From contig JAJDBW010000038.1 of assembly GCA_029261155.1 (NCBI GenBank), positions 71,706 through 126,125 of the forward strand: a stretch of 54,420 nucleotides of DNA, in the 5' to 3' direction. This stretch comes from Nitrospirota bacterium. GTDB lineage: Bacteria > Nitrospirota > Nitrospiria > SBBL01 > JAADHI01. Below are positions 40,821-50,237 of this stretch, piece after piece. The notes beneath the pieces are model-generated. The model saw nothing but the letters and a program-made list of their open reading frames with translations, did no database searches and was not told the origin of the DNA. A program made the translations under genes and the position numbers. Numbering within the stretch: position 1 is the stretch's first letter; each line of letters opens with the position of its first letter.

Positions 40821-42974
40821 TTAAGATTTTTTCCTGCGCCGCTGTTTTTGTTGGACGATATTCAAATCGATCTGCCATTTTTCCACATCCGCCTGGGCGA
40901 CGACGACATTAACCGTTTGTCCCAATTGGTAGCTGCGCTTTCGGCTTCTTCCCACAAGCCGATGGCTTTTTTCATCATGGACGTAGTAGTCGTCGTGCAG
41001 GCTGCTGATATGAACTAAGCCTTCCACGAAAACATCTTCAAGCAGGACAAAGAGGCCGAAAGCGGTGACGCCGGTAATCAATCCCGTATAGGCAAAGCCG
41101 ATTTTATTGGCCATGAATCTCACCTTTTTCTGTTGAATCAACTCGCGTTCGGCATCGACGGCGATGCGTTCACGTTCGGAGGCTTGCCGGGCGATTTCGG
41201 GCAATTTCTCTTTCCAGGCGTTTTTTTTCTCATCGGATTGGGGCCCCCGCATTGTCTCTTTTAAGATGCGATGGATCACGAGATCGGGATAGCGCCGGAT
41301 GGGTGAGGTGAAATGGGTGTAGGCTTCAGAAGCCAGGCCAAAGTGACCGGTATTGTCTTCCGCATAGCGCGCTTGACGCATGGACCTTAGGAGGACTTGG
41401 TTAATCAGGGGTTCTTCCCGGTGTCCTTTGATGTCTTCTAGAATTTTGGAGAGGGCCTTCGAGTTCACTTGATTTCCAATTTTGTGTTGGCCCAGGCCGC
41501 AAAGAACGATGAGTTCGTTAAAGGCCGCGATGCGTTCAGGAGACGGCGGTTCGTGAATGCGATAAAGCATGGGGATATGCCGATCCGTCAAATGACGGGC
41601 AACGGTTTCGTTGGCGGCCAGCATGAACTCTTCAATGAGTTGATGGGCGAAATTTCGTTCGTCCCGAAGGATGTCCAGTGTTTCTCCATCGGGGCCGACC
41701 AAGATCTTCGGCTCGGGGAGGTCGAAATCGAGACAGCCCCGTTGCAGGCGACCTTTGTGCAGGTTTTTAGCCAAGGCTTCCATCCATTCGAATTGCGGCA
41801 AGAGTGCGACATAGCGCATGCGGAGTGCTGGGTCCAAATGGCGGATGATTTTCCAGACGGCGGTATAGGTCATGCGTTCGTCGCTTCGGATAACGCTTTC
41901 GAAGAGTTGATATGCGCGTGGCTTGCCCTGGGAATCGAAATCGATTTGTGCCGAGAGGCATAGCCGGTCTTCATTGGGTTTGAGACTACAAATCCCGTTC
42001 GAGAGTTGTTCCGGAAGCATCGGAAGCACCTTATCCGGAAAATAGATCGAAGTGCCCCGTTGGAAGGCTTCTACATCGAGCGCGCCACCCTCGGGGACAA
42101 AGTGGGCGACATCGGCGATGTGCACCCACAAGCGGATGCCGTCCTCTGTTTTTTCGATGGAAACGGCATCGTCGAAATCCCGCGCGTCTTCGCCGTCTAT
42201 TGTCACGGTGGGCAGGGCGCGTAAATCGATCCTTTGTTGGATGACCTCCGGGCTGAGGCCTTCTTCGACTTGCTTTGCCGCTTCAATGACCTCCTTTGGA
42301 AAGCGATCGGTAAGGGCGTAGGAATGAATGACGATCTCGGTGTCTATTCCGGTGGTTTCTGCATCGCCAAGAACTTGGAGTATCTTTCCTTCAGGATTTC
42401 GTCGTTTTGTCGGATACTTTATGATTTCGGTCAGGACGATATCGTTCGGTTTGGCGACCCCGCGGTGTTCTGGGGAGATCAGGACATCATGAACGATCCG
42501 ATTATCGGAGGGCACGACGAAGCCGTAGTTGGGTGCCTCTTCGTAGCGACCCACCAGCTGTTTTCGGGCATGCTCCAAGACGCGAATGATCCGTCCTTCG
42601 CGTTTCCCATCGGCCTTTCTCTCTTCAATCCTGACCCCGACGCGGTCTCCATGCATGGCTTCATTCAAATGTTTGGCACCGATGTAGATATCGCTCTCGC
42701 CCGGGTCATCGGGAATCACGAAGCCATAGCCTTCCCGGTGTCCTTTAAATCGTCCGATCACCAGGTCCATTTTTTCGGGGAGGCCGTAGCGGTTTCCACC
42801 CACCCGGACGATCTCACCCTTTTTTACCCTCTTTCGAAGCCGACGCTTGAGTTCCCCTTGATTCGACTTGGACGTTTTGAGCAAATGCATCAATTCTTTA
42901 AAGAGGAGAGGATGGTCGGCTTGAAGTAGGATGTGGTGTAAATGCTTGTTTTCTTTTTCCCAGATCGGTTTCAT
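40821..42974 (-). CDS. rnr: Ribonuclease R
   Basis: 717 residues from ATG at 42974 (MKPIWEKENK). Order: N-terminal helix-turn-helix, two cold-shock domains (YGFVIPDDPGESDIYIG, NYGFVVPSD), RNB catalytic domain (TIDGEDARDFDDAVSIE with the metal Asp set; FTSPIRRYPDLVIHR) and S1 domain near the C-terminus (VTAFGLFVLLEDVFVEGLVHIS) with a basic tail. Processive 3'-5' exoribonuclease that degrades structured RNA. The upstream 24-codon extension has no ribosome site. Confidence 0.95.
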   Translation of the reverse strand: MKPIWEKENKHLHHILLQADHPLLFKELMHLLKTSKSNQGELKRRLRKRVKKGEIVRVGGNRYGLPEKMDLVIGRFKGHREGYGFVIPDDPGESDIYIGAKHLNEAMHGDRVGVRIEERKADGKREGRIIRVLEHARKQLVGRYEEAPNYGFVVPSDNRIVHDVLISPEHRGVAKPNDIVLTEIIKYPTKRRNPEGKILQVLGDAETTGIDTEIVIHSYALTDRFPKEVIEAAKQVEEGLSPEVIQQRIDLRALPTVTIDGEDARDFDDAVSIEKTEDGIRLWVHIADVAHFVPEGGALDVEAFQRGTSIYFPDKVLPMLPEQLSNGICSLKPNEDRLCLSAQIDFDSQGKPRAYQLFESVIRSDERMTYTAVWKIIRHLDPALRMRYVALLPQFEWMEALAKNLHKGRLQRGCLDFDLPEPKILVGPDGETLDILRDERNFAHQLIEEFMLAANETVARHLTDRHIPMLYRIHEPPSPERIAAFNELIVLCGLGQHKIGNQVNSKALSKILEDIKGHREEPLINQVLLRSMRQARYAEDNTGHFGLASEAYTHFTSPIRRYPDLVIHRILKETMRGPQSDEKKNAWKEKLPEIARQASERERIAVDAERELIQQKKVRFMANKIGFAYTGLITGVTAFGLFVLLEDVFVEGLVHISSLHDDYYVHDEKSHRLVGRSRKRSYQLGQTVNVVVAQADVEKWQIDLNIVQQKQRRRKKS

Positions 42975-43200
42975 GTCTCGATTATACGGGAGCGCTTGTA
43001 TCGGTGCAATCCAAAGTGGCCGAGTCCCAGGTCCTGTTGACTGCATGCCCGGATTCTGATACCCATAGTCTCATGAAGCAAACAAGCTTGAGCGGGCACT
43101 TTCGGAGATTTATAAAAACAAAACAAGATCGGTCTGGCAGCGGTGTGGCTTTAGCGTGTAAAGGCATCGTTTTCGAAAGCAGCAAACCAGGAGAATGGGC

Positions 43201-43650
43201 ATGAGACAAATTGACTATATGCTGGGCGGTGAAGATTTTAAAGATATGATCGCCGCCCACTTTATGCAGACCGATGTTTACTATTATCCCATCAAGGCTA
43301 CGGGGGATAAACTGGCAACGGCAATTACCATGGGCGGTTTTGGAAGCGTACCGATTGTGGATCAAAAAAAGAAACTGGTCGGGATTGTTAGCGAGTTTGA
43401 TCTCTTGGGCGCCATTATGGGGGGGAAGGAGTTGGAGAAGGTGACGGCGGAGGAGATCATGACCAAGGACCCCATCTCTATCGTCGAGTATGCCACTTCG
43501 GGCGAGGTGATTGCCTTGTTGCAAGAAAAACGTTTGCTCCGGGTTCCGGTGGTCGATAAACAAGGCACCTTGGTTGGGGTTGTTTCTCGAAAGGATATTC
43601 TTCAGGGCTACTTAAAGTCTCGGGAAAATCCGCCTCCCTGGTGGTCGTAG
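43201..43650 (+). CDS. Tandem CBS-domain protein
   Basis: 150 residues. Two CBS motifs: FGSVPIVDQKKKLVGIVSEFDLLGAI and LLRVPVVDKQGTLVGVVSRKDILQGYL. CBS pairs bind adenine nucleotides and regulate partners. The start is ATG at 43201, seven nt after AGGAG; the ATG two codons earlier is too close to that site. No partner domain is present; stand-alone sensor. Confidence 0.88.
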   Translation: MRQIDYMLGGEDFKDMIAAHFMQTDVYYYPIKATGDKLATAITMGGFGSVPIVDQKKKLVGIVSEFDLLGAIMGGKELEKVTAEEIMTKDPISIVEYATSGEVIALLQEKRLLRVPVVDKQGTLVGVVSRKDILQGYLKSRENPPPWWS

Positions 43651-43713
43651 ATCATTATGAAGAAAGCGTCGTCATAAGACCAACATCTTCTAAGAATTGC
43701 ATTGAGGCCCAGG

Positions 43714-45270
43714 TTAGGAAACGATCAGGGAGTCGTGATCCATTTCCTGTGGTTTGGGAATCTTCATGAGCCCGAGTATGGTGGGGGCGATGTTGGCATG
43801 GGTGCCGGGGTGTAATTCAGGTGTGTCCGGCGAAATGCATATGAAGGGGACCAGGTGGGTGGTGTGCGCGGTGTGGGGCTTACCTGTTTCGTAATCCATC
43901 ATTTGTTCTAAATTACCGTGATCTGCCGTGATCAGCACAATGCTGTGGGCCGCGATCGCCGTCTCGACGATGCTCTTGAGACAGACATCGATGGTTTCCA
44001 CGGCCTTAACCGCTGCGCTTAATATGCCCGAATGTCCTACCATGTCCGGGTTGGCAAAGTTCAAGCAGATAAAATCGAAACGATCCATTTTGATGGCCTC
44101 GACCACCTTCTCCGTGACCTCTAGCGCGCTCATTTCCGGTTTTTGATCATAGGTCTTCACCTCTTTTGGGGACGGGACCAATATCCGTTCTTCGCCTTCA
44201 AAAGGGGTTTCACGTCCGCCGCTAAAGAAGTAGGTAACGTGGGCGTATTTTTCGGTCTCTGCAATCCGCAATTGTTTTAATCCTTGCTCGCTTAATACCT
44301 CTCCCAAGGTTTGATGAAGCACCGAGGCTTCAAAGGCGACCGGCACATCGAGGGTTTCATCATAATCGGTCATCGTCGTTAAGTTCAGTTGCGGAACCTC
44401 TGTGCCGCGCGAAAAGTGGTTGAAGGATTTGTCGACGAAGGCATGACTCAGCTGGCGTGCACGGTCCGCCCGAAAATTGAAAAAAATGAGGGCATCACCT
44501 TGTTGAATGGGTCCGACCGCCTTACCATCTTTGCAAATCACGATGGGCGCAACAAACTCGTCGGTAATGCCGGCCTCATAACTTTCTTTAATCGCCTCGG
44601 CGGCCGCAGTCGCTTGATGTCCTTCTCCGGCAAGGAGGGCGTGGTAGGCCTTTTCCGTACGTTCCCATCGTTTATCGCGATCCATGGCATAAAATCGCCC
44701 GCATACCGTAGCGATTTTCCAGTCGGTGCCTTTCGGTGCGATCTGCTTAAGCAGGGTTTCGATCTCTGTGATATAAGCGAGTGCACTTTGGGGCGGTGTG
44801 TCTCGGCCATCTAGAAAAGGATGGACCCGTAGATCTTGAATTCCCACCTGTGCGGCCATTTCGAGTAGGGCCTTCAGATGCTTGATGTGGCTATGGACGC
44901 CTCCATCGGATAGTAAACCCAGGAGGTGGAGTGTTCCCGCTTTTTCCTTCGCCGCATTCATGGCCGTAAGCAAAGTACGGTTTTTATAGAAATCGCCTTC
45001 GGCAATGGCCTTGGAAATCCGAGTGAGTTCTTGATAGACAATCCGTCCCGCGCCGATGTTGAGATGACCCACTTCTGAATTACCCATCTGGCCTTTAGGC
45101 AGCCCGACGGCTTCGCCGGAGGCATCCAAGGTGGTGTGGGCATAGCGATCGAGGAGCGAACGATAAAAAGGCGGCGCCGCTTCCGCGATGGCATTTGCAT
45201 TTTCATCGGGATTAATTCCCCAGCCGTCGAGGATAATTAGGATGAGGGGTTTGGGTCGTGAAGCAGACAT
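43714..45270 (-). CDS. gpmI: 2,3-bisphosphoglycerate-independent phosphoglycerate mutase
   Basis: 518 residues. LIILDGWG at the N-terminus, the phosphorylated Ser in MGNSEVGHLNIGAGR, the phosphotransferase domain with DGRDTPP and the metal sites ITADHGNLEQM and TAHTTHLVPF. Interconverts 3- and 2-phosphoglycerate using two Mn ions. It follows the LapA-LapB gene by 3 nt, so it is the end of the large rplU operon. Confidence 0.95.
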   Translation of the reverse strand: MSASRPKPLILIILDGWGINPDENANAIAEAAPPFYRSLLDRYAHTTLDASGEAVGLPKGQMGNSEVGHLNIGAGRIVYQELTRISKAIAEGDFYKNRTLLTAMNAAKEKAGTLHLLGLLSDGGVHSHIKHLKALLEMAAQVGIQDLRVHPFLDGRDTPPQSALAYITEIETLLKQIAPKGTDWKIATVCGRFYAMDRDKRWERTEKAYHALLAGEGHQATAAAEAIKESYEAGITDEFVAPIVICKDGKAVGPIQQGDALIFFNFRADRARQLSHAFVDKSFNHFSRGTEVPQLNLTTMTDYDETLDVPVAFEASVLHQTLGEVLSEQGLKQLRIAETEKYAHVTYFFSGGRETPFEGEERILVPSPKEVKTYDQKPEMSALEVTEKVVEAIKMDRFDFICLNFANPDMVGHSGILSAAVKAVETIDVCLKSIVETAIAAHSIVLITADHGNLEQMMDYETGKPHTAHTTHLVPFICISPDTPELHPGTHANIAPTILGLMKIPKPQEMDHDSLIVS

Positions 45271-45273
45271 GGT

Positions 45274-46656
45274 CTAAACGGTTTCTTTGAGGGCTTCTTC
45301 AATCGTGTCCTCCTGGGTGTTTCCGTAGGGTGCATCCAGGAGTCCCCCGCTCTTGTCGACAAGAATCGGGGAGGCTTTATAGCTGTTCCATTTACCGCAT
45401 CGTGTACAACGTCCACTCCACTCCACCGTGTGAAAATCGCAAAGCGGACAGTAATAAGGGATGGTCACACGCTTCCTTAATTTTAATCCTTTTTTGAATG
45501 CATGAACGGCCAAATCGAGGTCGCCGCGCCGGACATGGATATTCCCGATAATTTTAAAAAGGTCGGGAAAGGATTCGACCTGAGGCTCGATCTCCGACAA
45601 GGTTTCATAGGCATCGTCGATCATTTCCAGGCGATAATAAAGCCGTCCCAAAAAGAATTTTAAGACCAGGTCTTGGGAGTTTTTTCTGATCTTGTTTTTG
45701 TAAATGTTCAGGATGCGGTCCGGGTTTCCCGTTTCGATATAAAAGTCTTCCAAACGGAGCAGTAGGATGAGGTTGCCGGTTAGCTCGTACGATTTTTCGA
45801 GAAGCGCCGCTGCGACCTTGGTTTTGCCTTCGCTAAAGTGCGTATCGCCCAGGCCGATATGCGCGGGCAAAAAGGTTTTATCGATCTTGATGGCTGTCTT
45901 AAAATGACGCCTTGCCAAGTCAGATTTTCCTTTTTGTAAGAGCAGTTTTCCGATCTCATAATGGATGCCTAATAAAAGTTGTTGCTCCTTGTCATGCTCT
46001 TCCTTAGGGAGATGAAGCTTGAGAATCCGTTCCTGCAGGGGCAGCGTCTCTTCCCACTCTTGGATCCGAATGGTCAGATCGCGCAAGCGCATTAGCGCAG
46101 AGAGATTGGTCCCATCCAAATGAAGAATTTCTCTGAGCGATTGCATGGCTTCTTCGTAGCGTTCCGCCGTTTCAAGAGAATGAGACAAAGACAACAAAAC
46201 TTCTATGTTATGATCGGCCTGGCTCCGCGCCTTTCGGTGAAGGCGAATGGCCTCATTAAAATTGCCTTCAATACGATAGATCTTTCCCAATTTCAGCAGT
46301 GTATTTATATGATTGGGGTTGAGCGACAGAATCTTTTTAAACAATGAGGTGGCGTCACGATAGCGTTTGGCCAGATAAGCGTTGACGGCGTCGGTGTAAT
46401 AAACTTGGATTTGCGCGTCTCGTTTTTTATGACGGGTTTCTCTCCAATTTAAAAAGAGATGCTTGATCTCACGGACGCCGAAGGAGAGGATGACCAAGAG
46501 CCCGCCCAGGGCGGTCGCAAATAGAATAAGCGCAGTAATTGAAAGCTCGACGGATCGATCTTGGCTCAGATAGAGTGTGACTTTGGAGGGGTTCAAGGTG
46601 GCCAGGTATCCGGCACCCCCCATCAGAAGAAAAAATAGAAGAATAAAAAGTGGCAT
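45274..46656 (-). CDS. LapA-LapB fusion: two membrane segments, TPRs and rubredoxin-like end
   Basis: 460 residues from ATG at 46656. Residues 1-75 resemble LapA (DUF1049): two hydrophobic segments around a LNPSKVTLYL stretch. Residues about 85-415 are TPRs (DATSLFKKILSLNPNHINTLLKLG and following). The end carries YYCPLCDFHTVEW and RCTRCGKW, the rubredoxin-like zinc domain of LapB/YciM. LapA and LapB are separate neighbouring genes in Proteobacteria and control LPS synthesis through FtsH and LpxC. A longer reading upstream overlaps rsfS and is not used. Confidence 0.8.
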   Translation of the reverse strand: MPLFILLFFLLMGGAGYLATLNPSKVTLYLSQDRSVELSITALILFATALGGLLVILSFGVREIKHLFLNWRETRHKKRDAQIQVYYTDAVNAYLAKRYRDATSLFKKILSLNPNHINTLLKLGKIYRIEGNFNEAIRLHRKARSQADHNIEVLLSLSHSLETAERYEEAMQSLREILHLDGTNLSALMRLRDLTIRIQEWEETLPLQERILKLHLPKEEHDKEQQLLLGIHYEIGKLLLQKGKSDLARRHFKTAIKIDKTFLPAHIGLGDTHFSEGKTKVAAALLEKSYELTGNLILLLRLEDFYIETGNPDRILNIYKNKIRKNSQDLVLKFFLGRLYYRLEMIDDAYETLSEIEPQVESFPDLFKIIGNIHVRRGDLDLAVHAFKKGLKLRKRVTIPYYCPLCDFHTVEWSGRCTRCGKWNSYKASPILVDKSGGLLDAPYGNTQEDTIEEALKETV

Positions 46657-46660
46657 CTTG

Positions 46661-47116
46661 TTAGCCCTTGTCTCTGGTAAGCGATGTATCGTCTTTGGGT
46701 TGACTCGAAAAAATAATTTGTGGTGCGTCCGCCCAAAGCCGGTCGAGGTTATAAAACGATCGGGCCTCTTCTTTAAAGATATGGACAATCACGTCGTCGT
46801 AATCGATTAGCAACCAGAGACCCGCTTCACGGCCTTCGATCCCCAGAGGCCGGTAGCCGTGTTTGGAAAGCGAGACTTGAATCGCATCGGCAATAGCCAG
46901 GATCTGTGGTTCTGATTCTGCTGAACAGATGACAAAATAGTCGGCGAGCGAGGTTAAGGCGTCGACTTGGAAGAGCACGATCTCTTCGGCATGTTTCGAC
47001 TGAGCAATTTCTCCGATCTGGAGGGCCTTCTGCTTTGCGCTCCAGCTGCTGTTTTTATTCGGACGCTCCCTTGAATCCTTCGAAATTGTTATCCTCGTTA
47101 TAGATTTTGTTTTCAA
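46661..47116 (-). CDS. rsfS: Ribosomal silencing factor RsfS
   Basis: 151 residues. RsfS domain: AEEIVLFQVDALTSLADYFVICSAES, GREAGLWLLIDYDDVIVHIF and FYNLDRLWADAP. It binds ribosomal protein L14 and blocks subunit joining when nutrients fall. The start at 47116 overlaps nadD by 62 nt; no alternative start codon exists before the domain. nadD-rsfS is a widespread pair. Confidence 0.93.
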   Translation of the reverse strand: MKTKSITRITISKDSRERPNKNSSWSAKQKALQIGEIAQSKHAEEIVLFQVDALTSLADYFVICSAESEPQILAIADAIQVSLSKHGYRPLGIEGREAGLWLLIDYDDVIVHIFKEEARSFYNLDRLWADAPQIIFSSQPKDDTSLTRDKG

Positions 47117-47762
47117 TTATATAGGACATCACAGACTGAGGCAAGCGCTTTTTGGTTTCTTTTCCGGCTTTAATCAATGCCCGGATCTCGGTGGCTGAGA
47201 CTTCGGTAGGCGGGATCGAGAGGAAATGCATGCGAGTTTTCGAGGGTGTTTCGAAGCGATAGGACGAGCGTGATTCCCGGTCCAATTCCCGAAGCGCCGC
47301 CCGGTTGATCCTTAAAAAAGGGCCGAACTTCGGCAGGGCTTCAAAGGGATGTCCTGGTCGCGAAAGGATTGCAAAGTTGCACAAGGTGAGCAGTCGCTCC
47401 GGTTCCTTCCAGCTTTGAATCTGGGCAAAGGCATCCATGCCGATGATAAAAAAAAGATCGTCATCCGAGTACTCGACTTTGAGTGCTTCAAGGGTATCGA
47501 TGGTGTATGAGGGGCCGGTCTTTTTGATTTCGACATCGCAGGGTTTAAATTGGGATGTCCCGGAAACTGCCAAGCGCAGCATGGCCATCCGATGCCTAGG
47601 GCTCGGGATGCCTCGATTCTCTTTGTGTGGAGGGATACCGCTGGGAATGAAAAGAATGAGATCGAGTTGAAGCCCTTTGAGTACCTCGCCTGCGATATGA
47701 AGATGACCCAGATGGACGGGATTGAATGTGCCGCCCAAGAGGCCGATGCGTCGTGGCTTCAT
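47055..47762 (-). CDS. nadD: Nicotinate-nucleotide adenylyltransferase NadD
   Basis: 235 residues. Nucleotidyltransferase signature GLLGGTFNPVHLGHLHIA, PSGIPPHKEN, YTIDTL, FIIGMDAF and the C-terminal ISATEIR-like VSATEIRALIKAG. Makes nicotinic acid adenine dinucleotide in NAD synthesis. Confidence 0.95.
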   Translation of the reverse strand: MKPRRIGLLGGTFNPVHLGHLHIAGEVLKGLQLDLILFIPSGIPPHKENRGIPSPRHRMAMLRLAVSGTSQFKPCDVEIKKTGPSYTIDTLEALKVEYSDDDLFFIIGMDAFAQIQSWKEPERLLTLCNFAILSRPGHPFEALPKFGPFLRINRAALRELDRESRSSYRFETPSKTRMHFLSIPPTEVSATEIRALIKAGKETKKRLPQSVMSYIIENKIYNEDNNFEGFKGASE

Positions 47763-47842
47763 CGCCTATGGCCAGACTTTGTCTGAAAGATGGATTGAGA
47801 GGTGTCGTTTCTGAGCCCGATGACGTATCGCCCTCCGGAAGG

Positions 47843-49111
47843 CTACTCCCGTATTTGGCCTTCGCCGAAGACAATGTATTTTTTGCAGGTGAGGTCGCTT
47901 AAGCCCACCGGGCCTCTGGCATGAAGGCGGCTGGTCGAAATGCCCATTTCCGCGCCGAGACCAAAGGCATATCCGTCGTTAAAGCGCGTCGAACTGTTAA
48001 TAAATACAGCAGAGGCATCGACCTGATTTAAAAAATGCATGGCATTGGCGTGGTCCCTTGTCACGATGGCCTCGGAATGCTGGGAGCCGTAGCGGGCAAT
48101 ATGCGCCATTGCCGCCTCGAGGGAGTCGACGACTTTGATCGATAGGATCAAATCGAGATATTCTGTCGTCCAGTCGGCCTCCGCTGCGGGGCTGAGGCCT
48201 TCTTGGGTCGGTCCGAGTAGAGCCATCGTTTTGTTGCACCCTCGGACTTCGACAGAGGCCTTTCTGAGCAGGGCGACGATGCGGGGAAGAAAATCCGGTG
48301 CAATCGCTTCGTGTACAAGTAGGGTTTCCATGGCATTGCACACGGCGGGGCGCTGCACCTTGGCATTCATGCAGATGGCTTCGGCCATTTCAATGTTGGC
48401 GGAAGCGTCCACAAAGGTATGGCAGAGGCCCTTATCGTGTTTCATGACCGGGATGCGGGAGTTTTCCGTAACGGTGCGGATGAGGCCTTCACCACCGCGG
48501 GGGATGATGAGGTCGATGAGCGCGTCCATTTTGAGCAACTCGAAGATCGCCTGCCGGTCGGTTGTTTTAATTAGCGCAACAGCCCCTTGGGGAAGCCCGG
48601 AGGCAAGCGCGGCTTTTTCCAAAATTGCGGCGATGGCCGTATTGGAGTGAATGGCTTCGGAACCGCCTCGAAGAATGACGCCGTTCCCCGACTTAATACA
48701 CAATGCGGCCACATCGGCCGTGACGTTCGGACGCGATTCGTAGATGATCCCGATGACGCCGATAGGAACGCGCATCTGACCAATCTGAAGGCCGTTTGGG
48801 CGGCGTTTCATCTCGACGATTTCGCCCACGGGGTCGGGCAAGGCCGCCACTTCGCGCAGGCCGTCCGCCATGGCGGACACGCGCTTTGGCGTGAGACTTA
48901 GACGTTCCAGCAGGGCTGGGCTTAGTCCTTTTTCCGCCCCATGTTTAAGGTCTTTTTTATTTTCTGAAATGAGGTGTTCGGATGCGGCTTCAAGGCTTTT
49001 GGCCATCGCGAGGAGGGCCTTATTTTTGATCGCCGATGAAAGGGTGGCGAGTTTTTTTGAGGCCCTGCGTGTTTCCTCGGCGCTAGCTTTGAGTTCATCA
49101 TAAAGTTTCAT
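47843..49111 (-). CDS. proA: Gamma-glutamyl phosphate reductase ProA
   Basis: 422 residues. Aldehyde dehydrogenase fold; KDLKHGAEKGLSPALLERLSL at the N-terminus, VIYESRPNVTADVAAL, IPRGGEGLIR, and the active-site cysteine region VQRPAVCNAMETLLV. Second step of proline synthesis. It overlaps the end of proB by 14 nt. Confidence 0.96.
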   Translation of the reverse strand: MKLYDELKASAEETRRASKKLATLSSAIKNKALLAMAKSLEAASEHLISENKKDLKHGAEKGLSPALLERLSLTPKRVSAMADGLREVAALPDPVGEIVEMKRRPNGLQIGQMRVPIGVIGIIYESRPNVTADVAALCIKSGNGVILRGGSEAIHSNTAIAAILEKAALASGLPQGAVALIKTTDRQAIFELLKMDALIDLIIPRGGEGLIRTVTENSRIPVMKHDKGLCHTFVDASANIEMAEAICMNAKVQRPAVCNAMETLLVHEAIAPDFLPRIVALLRKASVEVRGCNKTMALLGPTQEGLSPAAEADWTTEYLDLILSIKVVDSLEAAMAHIARYGSQHSEAIVTRDHANAMHFLNQVDASAVFINSSTRFNDGYAFGLGAEMGISTSRLHARGPVGLSDLTCKKYIVFGEGQIRE

Positions 49112-50237
49112 TGACGATCACCAAATTATCGCGATGAATGACTTCATCCATCCCTTTGTAACCCAGTTTCGCTTCGATTTGCGCGGAACGTAAACCTTTG
49201 ATTTGAATCATCTCAGATGCATTATAGTTCGTCAAGCCTTTCGCGATTTCCTTCTCATCCGGCGAAAAACACAAGACGGCGTCGCCGACTTCGAAGCTCC
49301 CCTCCACGCGTGTAATGCCGGAAGGGAGAAGTGATCGGCCTTTTTTTAAAAGGGCTTCGGTTGCACCGGCATCGAGCCACACTCGCCCTCTGGCTTTTAG
49401 AGAATAGGCGATCCATTGTTTTTTTGAGGAGCGGCGGCCCGATTGTGGAAGAAAGAGTGTCCCGACCGCTTCGCCCTCAAAGGCGCGTTGAATCAAGCCG
49501 GATGTCTTCCCGTTAATGATCAAGGTCGTCACCCCGTAAGAGGCGACATTTTTTGCCATTTTTACTTTGGAGGCCATGCCGCCCGTACCGCCCTGTTTTC
49601 CCGTATCGCCCGCGATGGCTTGAATTTGGTCCGTGACCTGTTCCACGAGCGGAATCCGTTCGGCCTGGGGGTTTAAGGTGGGATCCTCAGTATAGAGTCC
49701 GTCGACATCGGAGAGGGCGATCAAGAGAGAGGCATCCACCAGGTGCGTCGTTTGTGCGGCCAAGTCGTCATTGTCGCCCATCTTGAGTTCGCTGACCGTG
49801 ACCGTGTCATTCTCATTAATTATGGGAAGAATACCGTGTTCTTGTAGGGTCATCAGGGTATTGCGTGCATTGATAAAACGCTTGCGGTCTGAGATGTCGC
49901 CGTGGGTTAAAAGGATCTGGGCGACCTTGATGCCGGATTGTTCGAAGAATTTTTCATAGGCCCACATAAGCCGACTTTGGCCGACTGCCGCTGCGGCTTG
50001 TTTCATGGGAATGGTCTGGGGCGGCTTGGCCAGTCCCAATTTTTCAGTGCCGCATAAGATGGCCCCCGAGGAGACGATAAAGAGTTCGTGGCCTTGGTTA
50101 CGGAGGGTGGAGAGTTCTTCGGCGATCTCTTTTAAGCGCGTTTCATCCAAACCTCGATCCCGCGAGGCGATGACCTTGCTTCCAATTTTAATGACGATGC
50201 GTTTGTTTTTTGATAGCGCAGGGCGTTTCAGTGTCAT
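49098..50237 (-). CDS. proB: Glutamate 5-kinase ProB with PUA domain
   Basis: 379 residues. Amino-acid kinase domain (VIKIGSKVIASRDRGLDE, FIVSSGAI, NARNTL, INENDTVTV, GDNDDLAAQTTHLVDASLLI, GTGGMASKV) followed by a C-terminal PUA domain (about 285-375). First step of proline synthesis, feedback-inhibited by proline. Its ATG overlaps the obgE stop (ATGA at 50234-50237). Confidence 0.96.
   Translation of the reverse strand: MTLKRPALSKNKRIVIKIGSKVIASRDRGLDETRLKEIAEELSTLRNQGHELFIVSSGAILCGTEKLGLAKPPQTIPMKQAAAAVGQSRLMWAYEKFFEQSGIKVAQILLTHGDISDRKRFINARNTLMTLQEHGILPIINENDTVTVSELKMGDNDDLAAQTTHLVDASLLIALSDVDGLYTEDPTLNPQAERIPLVEQVTDQIQAIAGDTGKQGGTGGMASKVKMAKNVASYGVTTLIINGKTSGLIQRAFEGEAVGTLFLPQSGRRSSKKQWIAYSLKARGRVWLDAGATEALLKKGRSLLPSGITRVEGSFEVGDAVLCFSPDEKEIAKGLTNYNASEMIQIKGLRSAQIEAKLGYKGMDEVIHRDNLVIVNETL

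Noticed and set aside
43004-43204. Short plus-strand frame upstream of the CBS gene
   Set aside because: No ribosome site or family resemblance, and it overlaps the CBS start.
46657-46788. Longer start for the LapA-LapB protein
   Set aside because: It would lie inside rsfS and lacks the membrane-start pattern; ATG at 46656 begins exactly at the LapA-like segment.
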